The notes under the pieces were generated by a model. The model was given only the letters and a program-made list of their open reading frames with translations. It was not told where the DNA came from and did not search any database. Below, piece by piece: positions 13,158 through 23,641 of a stretch of 64,000 bases of DNA (the stretch's first letter is position 1; each line of letters begins with the position of its first letter). Both the position numbers and the translations under genes were made by a program. The stretch comes from Lingula anatina (taxonomy: Eukaryota; Brachiopoda; Lingulata; Lingulida; Lingulidae): NCBI RefSeq assembly GCF_001039355.2, contig NW_019774792.1:161005-225004 (forward strand). The letters are read 5' to 3'.

Positions 13158-16100
13158 AAAAATTATTAAAAAATTATGGTCTTTACACTTCAACCTACCA
13201 CTGTGTCCCTCTCATCTATGGTGCCTAACACTGGACCTGGGGATGGGGATGGGGATCTTGACTTCGGAGAGATACGGTTTCCGTATATTCCACGTGCATG
13301 CTTGGGTGCCACATCCTTCCTGGATCCTAGAAGATGTGGTGGAAGGCTGGGACCTAATGCATCATCTGAACCTGGAGAGATAAATTACAATATTAAACAA
13401 ATGGTAAAACTATGAATTCTACAGTCATCCAAAAAGGAGATGTATCTTATAGCCACAGTAGGGAACACATGTTCAAACAACCGAATTCAAATATTTTGTA
13501 ATTTCTGTGTACTTGTAGCTTAAAATCACATGTAAGATGAATATACTCTATTCAAACATGAATTAAAAATCTTCACTTCAACAATTTAACAAATGTCAAA
13601 AACTGGAAATTTAACAATAATTCAAGTTAAAAAAAAATTTAAATAAGAGAGCAGATGTTTTCTCACCTGTGTGAGTACTTTCCAAGGTGGTTTCGCTGTG
13701 TGCTACAGATAACCCGGAATCTTCCACACCACTTTCTACATAGTACAGCTCCTCACTACCATGAGGCCTGAAAATATACATCCAAGTTATAGATCAATGT
13801 ATGATTTTTTTCATATGTGAGAGTAGGTGCTGGAAACATTCCTTTAAAGCTTGTAGATAGCCACTAGAAATAGTAATATACAAAACCTCATTATTTGATC
13901 TTTAAACTACACCTAACCATCTTTATGGCAAAGTATTAAAAATTATTGTTCCCATGGCAAGGCCTCACCTATATGGCCTGAGAGCTGGGGAGGTACTCCT
14001 TGACCTCCTACTGGCATCCCCTACAGAAAATCTCATTTGCTGACCTAGAGTTGGACTCCACGATCTTCTGTGAAAATCTCCACCTGAAACAAATTCAATT
14101 AAGTGCTTGTCAATGAATTTGTGAAAATGAGTCTTAAGGACCAATTTCCAAAAAAAAACTATCGTTCTATGTAGATCTATCCAATTCCACTGGGACTCTC
14201 ACTGAATGCAATCAGATTAACAGATTAGCATGCCTCCTCCTGGCATTAAGAAGAATACAGAAAAGATGGTGATTTAACGAGCACACCTCAGAAAAAATAA
14301 TATCTGACACATACAACGGAAAAAACACAAAGACAAAGCATTACTCATTTGAACATTTTTTGTTTTTGATCAGTTAATCACCTAGCACACATGCCTCTCA
14401 TCCCTTACCTGTTCTCACGTGTTGTCTCTCAACTGGTCTCACTGCGAGCTCAAAGTGCCTTTCTACATTTGGTATTCTTTTTCCACCAGTATATACTGGG
14501 GACATTCTACCCATTCTGTGACCATTTTCTTTAGGCTCTGGACTTGTACTTCTAGTTCGGTGAACATTTCTGGAGACTGGTGATGGTGTCCGTATTCTTG
14601 CCCTGACATCATGTCCTCTTGACCCAGTTGTCATTTCATTGGACTTTCGTTTCAAGTCACAGCCATCAGACACCTTTGACTGGACTACAGGTTTTCTTGA
14701 TTGCAATGGAGAAGCAGACCTCATGAATCTTTTATCATCCTGCATTTGTTCCTGTCTCACTGAGCCCAAAGAACTGCTGCCCCTGGCAGAGGTCTTTAAT
14801 TGGCTGTAACATAAAAAAATATTTTCGAAGCATAAAAACATACAAAGCTCATTGCCTTGACAGTAAATAAATGTCTTTTGGCATGCATGGATTAAAATTA
14901 AGAAATTCACAATAACCGATCTCAAATTACTTCAGTAACTTACCTGGTAGCTCTCTGACTAAATGCTCTGTGATCACCTGACTGCTCTTCTTCCCATGCA
15001 GTTCTCCTCCTTTCAGAGTGGCCCTCAGCAGAGTGTCGGTTTGGTACAGGGCTCCTTAAAAGAACAAACAATGCTCATGTATTATGTGGAAAAGTTTTAT
15101 GCTCTTGATTTCACTTTAATGTTCTTTACTTCATAAAAAAACTTAACTATCATTACTTACAGTAAGATTTATGCATGCGTATCATTTTTTGACAAAAATC
15201 AAAGGCAAAAAAAAAAAAAATAAATAAAAAATGAGAGTAGGAGACTATCTATCTTAGAGTTTTGAAAATTAAGAAATCTTATTAGAAAAGCAGAAAAAAA
15301 GAAAAAAAAATACAAAAATAAATAAAACAAAATGAATTAATGGAAATAAATAAACTGTTGCAACCTACATTGCCTTCATGGTCTGTTCCCTAAGGGGGTC
15401 ACTTTGAGCCCTCTGCTGGTGTTCAATACCATCACCCACATGCACAAGCCTGCGGATTTGGTCCTTGTTCCCTGCTTTCTTGTCCTGAGCAGTGACCACA
15501 GAGGGAATGGGTGCATAGCCTGCTTCTGACCTATGTCCAGAATAACTGGGTTCTGACCTGCGGCCACCTTGAGGGGTTTTACTCCTCAGATCTGGTGGAT
15601 ATTCAATGTAACTTCTATTGTCAACAGAGCCTATATTAGATTGTCTATCTGAAATTTGTCGCTTCTCCAGATCCCTCCTTTGAACTTTACCAAAGTCTCT
15701 GTTCTCCTGTTGTTGAATTCTGTTGTCAGTGTACAATCTTGGTACAACAGGTGCCTGGAAGGCTTGTCTTATCATAGCCTTAGCAGCTTTTTCTGTTATA
15801 AACTTCTCTGCGTCTGATGGCGAATTTTGCAAAAAGGATTCGTCTTCAAAAAGCTCATCCCTGTAAGCATGTATTCCAAGATGATCCCCAGGAGACATAT
15901 TTTTTTGTGAGGGGGTCTGCATCAGGCTTTTATCAAAGCGCTGCCTGGCTGCTTTCTCTAACTGAGCTGCAAGTAAAGTTGTGGCTGTGTTAAATGCAGT
16001 GAATGGGCCAGCTGCCATTGGAGTTAGTGTGAAGTCACTTTGCTGTGACAAAGGTCCAGAGCTGAGCTGACTAAGACCATTTCCACCTTCGCTGAGGCTG

Positions 16101-19100
16101 TACACAGGGATCTGTGTAGGAATCTGTTGATTGTCACTCTCTAGAAGACTTTCAGACCTGGAAGTTTCTGATTTTTCTGAAGATTCTTCATCTTTTCTCC
16201 CTCCTCTAATTTCACTGTCCCCAGGAGTAGCGCTCTTTAAATCAGATGGATACTGAATGTATGATCTAGCCATCTCTGCTTTGTTCTGAGACAATAGCTG
16301 TTCTTCCTCTTCCTCCACCTCCTGTAGTATTTGCTGGACCTGTTTCTGTGGTGATTCTGCACCCAAGAGTACCCCAACACGGCGAGCAAGGCTATCAGTG
16401 CTGCCATAATGATCATCTTTTTGTGAAGTTATAGCTCCTGTGGCGAGTATTTCACCTTCCTCAGTGATAACAGCATCATGGACTACCCTTTCATAGTTGT
16501 CCCCGGAAGCAGGATTCTTAACATCAGCTCTCATTGAACTGGTACCCTCCGGTTCTGACCTATTAAAGGAAGCATAACTGCCAGGCAACTGGCTATCAGG
16601 CAGAGAAACCTCCTTCAGTGTACCAAGAAATCTACCATCCCCCTCATCATAGCCCAGGTCAGCACCATAATCCCAGAGGAGTTTCTTACTTCTGGGTGCC
16701 CCTGCCAGACCACTGCTCGACTCCTGGCTTGAATCCTTGGATTTCTCTGTGGGTTCTTCTTCATGCTGAGTGCTCTGTTCTTCAGGGGACATGTGGGGTC
16801 TGATGTACTTGTCATAAAGGTCTTCTTCATCCTGGTGTGACTGCTGCAGTTGCTGCTGTATATCATTAAGTTCCTGCTCCAATACTTCATAGTCCACCTC
16901 TTGTGACAGGTACTGCTGGGGTACAGGCACTTGTGTTAAAGGAATCTGTGTCAGCAGATCCTGTGACAGAGGCAAGTCTACAGGGGCAGCTTCACCATCT
17001 AAGTGCTTAGTATTAGACAGTATTGCTTGCACTCTGTTTGACAAGGAGTCTGTACTTTGGACACTCTGCATACTACTGGTCCTCTGCAATCCTACCATTT
17101 GCCGTGGCACAGGATCATCTTGAAAGGTCTCAGCAGCCAGCCCCCTGGAGGCATTAAAATTGGATTTTTCATTAGATTTCCTATCCTTTGTAACATCAGT
17201 GGGTCCTGTTGTATCCTCACTGATGCCAGAACCCATAGGAAGAGACACACTGTGCGAAAGGCTTCCATACGAAATAGGACTGGAGTGTGCCTCACCATGG
17301 GAGAATTCGGCACCCTGTAGAATGCTTTGAATCCTAACTGATAATGGGTCAGAAACTCTATCACTCGGACCATATGGAGGCAAATCTTTGGGAGACATAT
17401 TTGTTTTCCTTGCTTTTTCCATCAGGACACTTTTCGTGCTAACTGAACTGTTGTCAGATCTTGAACTCCCTGGTCTCAGAGCACTGAAACCTCTCTCACC
17501 TAAAGACCCACTCAGCCTAGGGTGAGGAAGTTCATCATACACAGTACTTGTAGTGCTGCGTGGACTGATAACATCTGCCACTGGTGAGGGCCCATGTTTT
17601 TTAGCATGTACCCTAGCTGCTTGCCCAAAGTTTGTAATGTCGTCCAAAGTGCCTTTTCCATTATTTGTTTCACCTTTGACTCCATCAGATTTGGATGTTG
17701 CTGGCGGTGATGACCTGACAGTTGAAGGAGCACTGGCAGTACTAAGAGGTAGTGATTTCACAACCTCCTCGCCATATGGGTCTTCCATCTCAAAATCTGC
17801 CCCTCTTAGCAGTAATTCGACTCGTCTGGCCAAGGAGTCTTGGCTCTGTGTACTGCCTGAAGATGGCTGACTGAGCCCCTGTGTTGCAGGCTGGGAGAGG
17901 GGCTGGGAAAGAGGCTGTGATAAGGTTTCTTGTGATGGAGGTAAAGTCAATTGATCTGAAACAACTGACGTGATGGTTTCTTGAGAATCTGGGAGTTCAG
18001 AGGTATGAGGCACTGGTGATCTGCCTTCTTTGCTTCTGGATCTTTCAGTTTCAATTTCAGAAGTTTTTGATGATCGCGATGATGAGGCACTCAGTAACTG
18101 ATCCCGCTCTTCCACTGATATGTAGTCAACTCCTGCACTGCGAATGACCTCACTCACATCTGAACTTTCTGAGCTGGTACTTTTCTTTTCAACTGACTCA
18201 CTGGTACTCAAGGAACTTTGGGAGCTGCAACTTCTCTTGCTAGTGGCATCAGTGGTGTTCACAGACCCACTCCTAAGCTCTGCAGGATAGTAAATGTAAG
18301 AGGCCAGAGGCTTTACATCAGACTTGGACATGTTGTCTGGGGCATCCTTTGAAGAAGTGAAACCTCCATCAGCAACATCTGAATGAACCGTGTCTTGTCT
18401 GCTAATAATCCTCATCTGATCACCATCCTCATCTATTGCCTCAGCTGAGGCAGCACCTTCACTTTGATCAATTCTTCCACTATTGTCTGATGAGACACCC
18501 CATGACACACGCTTCTGTGGGCCAGTGCCTTTTGAAAGAGGCTTTTCCTGCTCAACAACAGCTATAGGTAAACCAATGTCATGATCTGCCCTTAAAGGGA
18601 TCTGTCCAGCCCTGGCTGGGTTAGTAGTGCCAATGCTTAGTATTCCACTACCCCCTGTAGTAAGGCCTTGGGAGTACTTCTTCAGTTCAACACCTGAAGT
18701 CTTTGGAGGGCTTTTTATCTGAGCTATGGGATCAACTAGGCCAACTACATAAGGTGTGGACTGACTAATTGGCTTTTGTTCTGTAAAGACCAAGGAGTCA
18801 CTTATCATGCTGAAGGGGTACCTGCTATGGCTGAAGGCCACAGAGTCCTCTTCCAGCCCATGGTTTGGTTGAGGGGGCTCCTCTTGAGGTGGAGAAGCTT
18901 GGAGATACATGTTAGGAAGGACACTGACATTGGCCTGTTCCTCCCCTGCTAATCTTGGATGCTTGACTGGAGGCTCTTCTTGGGAACCATGATCAGAGTC
19001 TTCAGAATGGACATTTCTGAGTTGGTTCTCCCCTTCAACTGCCTTGACAACTGTGCTTTTGTTGGGTTCAGGCTCTTTCAACAATCCTTCATTTTCAAAA

Positions 19101-21785
19101 GGCTCTTCAACCTTGCCTCTAGTACCAATAACATCTATTTGGGGCCCTATTTGTGGAAGCAAATGCTGAAGGTTCCCCTCTCCATTGGAGCCAGTGTGAA
19201 AGGTGCCACTGGACCTCCAAGAACTGTCACTTTCTGACCTCTGTGAGTATCTCCCACTCAGTGCCTGATAATCATCTTGCTCATTACCACCATCCCCTGA
19301 CTCACGTGGTGTGGATTCCTCATCACTGACTGGCTGCTGGGACAATGAAAACCTTCCACTTATGAAATCTGATGATACTTCTGCAATGAGATTCTTGACT
19401 TCACTTCCAACAAATTCAGCTGCAGCCATTTCTTCAAGAGGATGCTGTGAAAGTGAATCTAGAAGAAATGAATATGGAAATATAGTAAATTATCAAAATT
19501 ATCTCCAAGCAAGGTGTTAGCTGTCGAGCCGTCTTTTAGATGCCCTGTTTTTGACTCAGATAACCAAAATTTTATTGCAACAGTTTACACAATATTAGTC
19601 CAAAACTTGTTTAACAGTTATTATTATTATTATTGACAAAATAAACTGCTTTCACTACCTCACGTCTTCTCGTGATGCATCCCGGAAAATTGAGAAAAAG
19701 TTACTTAAAATATCGGCCTAATCTCCAAACAGTCTGCTGTGCCCTCGATGAGCTTGAAGAGTTCTAAGGGCATGAATTACTCAATGACAACAATGTTCGA
19801 GTAGTCTTCAATCATTTCAAAGGTTATATAAGTGACCAAGGACTGCACTTGACTAGTTAATCTCCAATCACTAAATCATATCATACGCTGTTTGAAATAT
19901 AATTTCTTTATACAAAGTCAAGTTAAAATTTACCTAATAAATTGTAGAAAGAGAAGTATATCAAAGTATAGAACTTTAATGACCAGAAATTTTCCTTTGC
20001 ACCATTTTACTTTTCTACAATAAACGGGCTGCAATATATGATGAACATGATGAAACACTAATCATTTTAAACAGCAAAATAGTTTCACCACTACTAGGTC
20101 TGCAATTTTAATGTAATGATATTTACACCAAAACAAAAATAGCAGGTAAGGGGGGAGGGGTGTACAGACATTCTAGCTCCACAGTTGTAAAGTAATTGCT
20201 TTCAGGTAATAAAATTTTGTATATTTTGCCATGTCTTGTCACCCTGAGCTTCAGAGCTAACTTGACACTAACCTTTTCACTGTAGCCTATCTCCATCGTG
20301 TCAAGTAACCTCTGACCAGATTCGAGTGCCCCCGCCGCCCGCCAATCAAATTTAAAGCCCGCACTCAATGACTCATTAAACGATCTAGCCAATGAACGCG
20401 AACGAGTCAAAGCGCGCTTTGTTCAAATCCGGACCAATCAAAGATAAGGCTGAATATCAGGGACTTGCCGTAACCTGTGGGCAGCACGCAAAATACATCA
20501 TCCCTCAGTAGATAATGATGCAGGGCATCATACTGCTCTGGTTTCAATTCCGATATACTCCATGCTTTCTTTGTGTACGGTTATGCAATCGGAACTACTC
20601 GGATGTTTCCGCACTCGACAATAACTATGTTGTTAGTATGGAGCTTGCGGAATCAGCCGAGGATTGCCGATTGACGATCAACCAATCAGCGTTTTCACCA
20701 AACTTTGGTGAAAAATTTTGAAACATGGATTCGATTGGCTTATATAAACTAGGTCAAACTATTTTCNNNNNNNNNNNNNNNNNNNNNNNNNNNNNNNNNN
20801 NNNNNNTGTCTTGTGTCCTAACTTGTGGAAATCTATACACAGCTAGAAGATAATGTCAAACAAAACACTATGAAGTAGTTGATGTCTGTTTTATTTCTGT
20901 AGTATTTCTATTATAATGCTAATATAAATTTGTGAAGAAAAAACCTGGTATACTTGTCTACATTTGCTAATCATGAAGACAGTTTCATCTAGACTAGATC
21001 TAACTCGTTTCAGTCATGTGCTTTTTTTTTTTTGGTGACAAGTAGTCATGGTCTGCGATAGGCTAATTCTGCCACGTGGTCCTATTTGTCCCCCATTTAT
21101 ACCTTTTAGGGCGCTGGCAATCACATACATACAATATGATGTAACAGCTCTCTGTATTTCGCAAAATGTGAGCACTGACGTCATCCAGGGTGTAATCTGT
21201 GATTGATATTTTAGAAGAATAAAAGAAATTTTCCCATTAAAAAAAAATAAATAAACAATGATATTTACTAAATTAACTGTGTTTTTTAAATAAAAATTTT
21301 ATGCTTCTTGATTTTTTGACTTGTTTATCTCAATCATAAACTCCAATTTAAAGAATATTTTGTACCTGATGTTTTTGTGTTTTGTTTCCTTTCTTCAACA
21401 GTTGTACCACTGGAATAAGTTGGTGATAACTGGAAGTGATCTTCTTCGCGACTGTCATGAAAATCAACTGGTCCAATCTGAAAAATAACATTATGCACAT
21501 ACACCCTATTTCCATAGATTTTTAGATCGATCTATCCCTGTGGGGAGTCTCACTAGATTACTGTCAGCTTGGCCAGCTTAAGCGTCTGTCCCGCCTACTA
21601 AAAGATGTAAGGGGGTAATTAACTATGGTGCCCGCTCGGCTGACTGCAATTTAGCGTGAACCCCCAGGGAGTTAGGTCGATCTAAAACTTATCTTTCGAT
21701 CGATCTTAATCTCTGGGAAAGCACCCATATACTCAAATATACTGGCATTTTCAGGAAAAAATTGATACTGTCCCAATCCATCCAA

Positions 21786-21839
<54 letters not shown>

Positions 21840-22412
21840 ATAAACATGTATTATAAAAGCATTATAAAAGAATTAAACAGAAAACATACTTTTGCCCCAA
21901 AAAGACAAAATAATTCTTCCCAAAACTTTATATTAAAAAAACAACTGAAGTTAAGAAAATATGGTTGTAAACACAGACGATAACCTTAAAACTGTCACTG
22001 TACTCTCATTATGCACATATACTCAAATATACTGGCATTTTCAAGAAAAAATTTGATACTGCCCCAATCCCATCCAAAATAATAATAATAATAAATAAAT
22101 AAATAAATAAACAATAATAAACACATATATAAAAAAGCATTAATTAAATATTCTTTTACCCAAAAAAGAAAAAAGAATTCATCCCATAACTATATATTAA
22201 AATAACAATTATTGAATTAAAGTTAAGAAAATATAGTTGTAAACATAGACGATAACCTTAAAGCTGTCATTGTACTCTCCTCCACTCTCTGGAGACAAGG
22301 CATGTTGAGAGAGTGTGGGAACTGACACTAAGCCTGTTTGGTCTGGTAGAGATTCCTGCAGAATGCTGTCTGCTGTTGATGCAGTGACTCCTGCTAATTC
22401 ACCCCATTCAGG
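5345..22412 (-). CDS. ALMS1: ALMS1 (Alstrom syndrome protein) homologue, 16 exons
   Basis: Centrosome and ciliary basal-body protein. In transcript order the exons are 22412-22257, 21477-21366, 19458-15369, 15054-14944, 14803-14409, 14083-13969, 13767-13667, 13371-13199, 10421-10065, 9491-9430, 9121-7419, 7175-6925, 6664-6490, 6122-6059, 5655-5556 and 5398-5345 (stop at 5345-5347). All phases agree and the total is 8019 nt, giving 2672 residues, against about 4170 in human ALMS1. The C-terminus carries a full ALMS motif: GLAWYIPM, EAISRSRERQRRIVLAAEER, IYQKLPEVIQK, YKTNRIRAQLF, GPWLPNP. The middle is low-complexity, Ser-rich and disordered. The first visible exon begins in phase 0 without an obvious start, so the true N-terminus is probably further upstream and unrecognised. 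A second copy of the first visible exon (26439-26594) is an assembly duplicate. Homology rests on the C-terminal motif; the rest is too divergent to recognise unaided. Confidence 0.9.
7419..9121 (-). CDS. ALMS1: ALMS1 Lys-rich linker exon
   Basis: A 1703-nt exon, second largest of the gene. It begins after a polypyrimidine acceptor (TTTGTTTTTTAG) and ends with a G joined to the next exon to make the Gly of HSPGLAWYIP. It encodes a highly charged segment with a predicted helix containing the repeat-like run RKIERQKQKFIRHQEREKKR, then Ser/Thr- and Pro-rich disorder. Several long antisense reading frames across this exon are compositional shadows. Confidence 0.88.
11352..12497 (+). CDS. Intronless Gly_transf_sug-family glycosyltransferase nested in an ALMS1 intron
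   Basis: A 381-residue uninterrupted reading frame lies antisense inside the 10422-13198 ALMS1 intron. Residues 33-50 (VPIICSILTITALLWIA) form one hydrophobic segment after a short basic N-terminus, as in a type II Golgi membrane protein. Residues 99-107 (IPKIIHQYW) and 181-195 (GGLFAELDVECLRPL) are the two signature blocks of the DXD sugar-binding glycosyltransferase family (Och1 / mannosyl-inositol-phosphorylceramide transferase-like). The usual metal-binding DXD reads E186-L-D188. The sugar and acceptor cannot be told. A splice acceptor-like CTTGTCTTTCACAG ends at 11443, so the first 30 residues may be intronic and the transcript may begin with an untranslated exon. AATAAA lies at 12713-12718. 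A retrocopied or intron-poor origin is plausible but not shown. Confidence 0.85.
   Translation: MINVFTQSLLANSKYKSFTGNCNIDALVFHRSKVPIICSILTITALLWIAQHSQSSQPLARLTENHHPDFKDNPKDGSYLKDLGQSSARILQKKTLVTIPKIIHQYWPDYHIPPNTQSWISSWESKNTDWQHWFWTQDAVDKFFKKFYPSFQKEMSTANSTKQHRIIKEEIVRYLIIYEFGGLFAELDVECLRPLNRALAGKVCVLAEQPAEHALLFQYPTGSKLLSSALLMCRPHHPFYKMVIDSIKAGTTVDSSPVTLSTLYNSYMQNPPTLKLDYISVAPANQFNPSFDVQATQNLRIRCAESNKTKQEEKLCQKLVKRKFQNEPIWPSSYTDHKWLPHDYDHSQPQGRYSKQSKTDVRKFLNETILPAEKIDALNSR
13119..13155. repeat. (AC)n microsatellite
   Basis: A pure CA/AC dinucleotide run of about 36 bases in the ALMS1 intron, close to the donor of exon 13199-13371. Confidence 0.95.
15369..19458 (-). CDS. ALMS1: ALMS1 giant 4.1-kb exon with repeated short motifs
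   Basis: One exon of 4090 nt encodes about half of the protein. The acceptor lies just above 19458 (TTCTTCTAG on the minus strand), and the donor gtaggttg follows the split Met codon near 15369. It has no folded domain that I recognise. Visible features are Ser/Glu/Pro-rich tracts, LSQP-type short repeats (around 17870-17930 on the + strand), an acidic Gln-rich likely coiled-coil (near 16830-16900), and two motif families described under findings (YIxYPxDLRS and DSLARRVxxLL). Human ALMS1 likewise has a single very large exon, though with a 47-residue tandem repeat that is absent here. Confidence 0.9.
20340..20766 (+). promoter_or_regulatory. CCAAT/TATA promoter-like region ending at an assembly gap
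   Basis: Within the ALMS1 intron, CCAAT boxes occur at 20342-20346, 20389-20393, 20434-20438 and 20683-20687, plus an inverted one (ATTGG) at 20734-20738. The last is followed at once by TATATAAA at 20741-20748. Sequence stops at a 40-N gap (20767-20806), about where transcription would start. The spacing resembles compact metazoan promoters such as those of histone genes. No coding sequence is visible beyond the gap. Function is inferred from motifs only. Confidence 0.4.
20767..20806. other. Assembly gap, 40 N
   Basis: A run of 40 unknown bases in the ALMS1 intron between exons 19458 and 21366. It directly follows a TATA-like motif. Confidence 1.
21500..21735. mobile_element. MITE with long imperfect inverted repeats (copy 1)
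   Basis: The two ends read toward each other as inverted repeats: TTTCCATAGATT, GATCGATCTATC and GTGGGGAGTCTCACTA on the left, mirrored by TTTCCCAGAGATTAAGATC and CTGGGGGTTCACGCTAA on the reverse of the right. Related copies lie at about 29440-29725, 30640-30925 and 49870-50105, sharing the core GTGGGGAxTCTCGCTA. No coding capacity. Boundaries are approximate. Confidence 0.55.
21731..22296. repeat. About 290-bp tandem duplication overlapping an ALMS1 exon end
   Basis: Sequence starting at 21731 (ACTCAAATATACTGGCATTT) recurs at 22021, and both copies run through an (AAT)n tract to GATAACCTTAAA. In the right copy this is the end of coding exon 22257-22412 and its splice donor; in the left copy the same donor and about 25 exon bases are stranded in the intron. 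Both haplotype copies (also 25880-26460) carry the duplication, so it predates their split. Confidence 0.75.
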
Positions 22413-22605
22413 CTACAATAAAAACAAACTATCCCTATTATCTGCAACCATTAGAGACATATTTGATCAACATTATTTAAATAGGTAATATTATAAATTT
22501 TATCTATAATTATAAAGAATATGAAGTAACTTTTTCCATGATCCTAAAGAAATTTGCATCTACCACACCTATTCATATATAATAGCAAGTGATAAATATT
22601 AAAAT

Positions 22606-22711
<106 letters not shown>

Positions 22712-23080
22712 TAGTATATCACGGAGAATATGATCGATTGAGACGATTCACTTTGGAAGAGTGCTCTACCCATGGTGACGGAGCATGGGGAGCTGATTTA
22801 ATATGCTGTTTGGTCAATGGTATTTCACTGTTCTAAAAATATAAGTCTTTAAAAGTCTTTTTTAAAAGACGTATATTAAAATATATGTCATCTGCCGGTC
22901 TAATTTCAATGAGTAGCCTATTTCATAGTTTGGGCGCATATGTTGAGAAAGTCAGAGGTTGATCGTTTTTCTTTTTTGCATTATGGTAGACTAATGTGGC
23001 ATTTTTAAGTCGAGTACAGCAAATCAAGCAATTAAGGTCAGAGCAATTATGGTTAATACTGATCTTGTCAATGGGCAAAA
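22712..23080 (-). mobile_element. LINE (non-LTR retrotransposon) 3' fragment, copy A
   Basis: On the minus strand this encodes the extreme C-terminus of a LINE reverse transcriptase. The intact version in the duplicate copy reads [19 protein letters not shown] and ends FKDLYF then stop; the W-N-x-L-P block followed by a basic F-x-x-x-L-K tail is common in CR1/jockey-type elements. About 130 bases of 3' UTR follow, then the TA/GA microsatellite. No catalytic reverse transcriptase motifs are present. 5'-truncated and dead. Confidence 0.7.
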
Positions 23081-23641
23081 ACAAAAATTAGATATCTATA
23101 AAGCATTTTTGATACTTTTATTGCATAGAATCATTCAAAAGACATATAGAGTAGCCTGTTATTTTTACATTTGTGCTACCACTCATTCTCTACCCACCTC
23201 CGACTCCATGCCATGCAACCTTAACGAATGTCACGAATTTTGAAGCAATGTTTACGTTTGAATATGAGCGGCCATATTGGTATAGCGCCGTTGCGTTCAA
23301 ACGAGATAAACGCTATATGAACCAAAAAGTAAAATACTGTACTAAATACAAATACAACTGAACAATATATTGAAATTTAAGTGGAAATTTTAACCATTTG
23401 TGAATCTCTTTTAAATTCTTGAAAAATACACAGTCTCCCACAGTCCCCAATTTTCAACATGGCTGCGCACATGGACCACGGCATTACTAGTTACCACGAA
23501 TTTTGCACGTAGGCTAAATTGGCATTTTAAAATTTCTCCGTGCATTCTAGCATGTAAGCCAGTTTTTATAAGAGTTTTGGATATTACTTTTATTAGATAT
23601 TCGAGTCTGTGAAGTGAATGACGGAGATTGTAATATAAAAA

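Noticed and set aside
20123-20410. 95-residue minus-strand frame near the CCAAT cluster
   Set aside because: No family resemblance, low-complexity C-terminus from a G-run, and no splice context. I considered a histone because of the promoter style, but the translation does not match any core histone.
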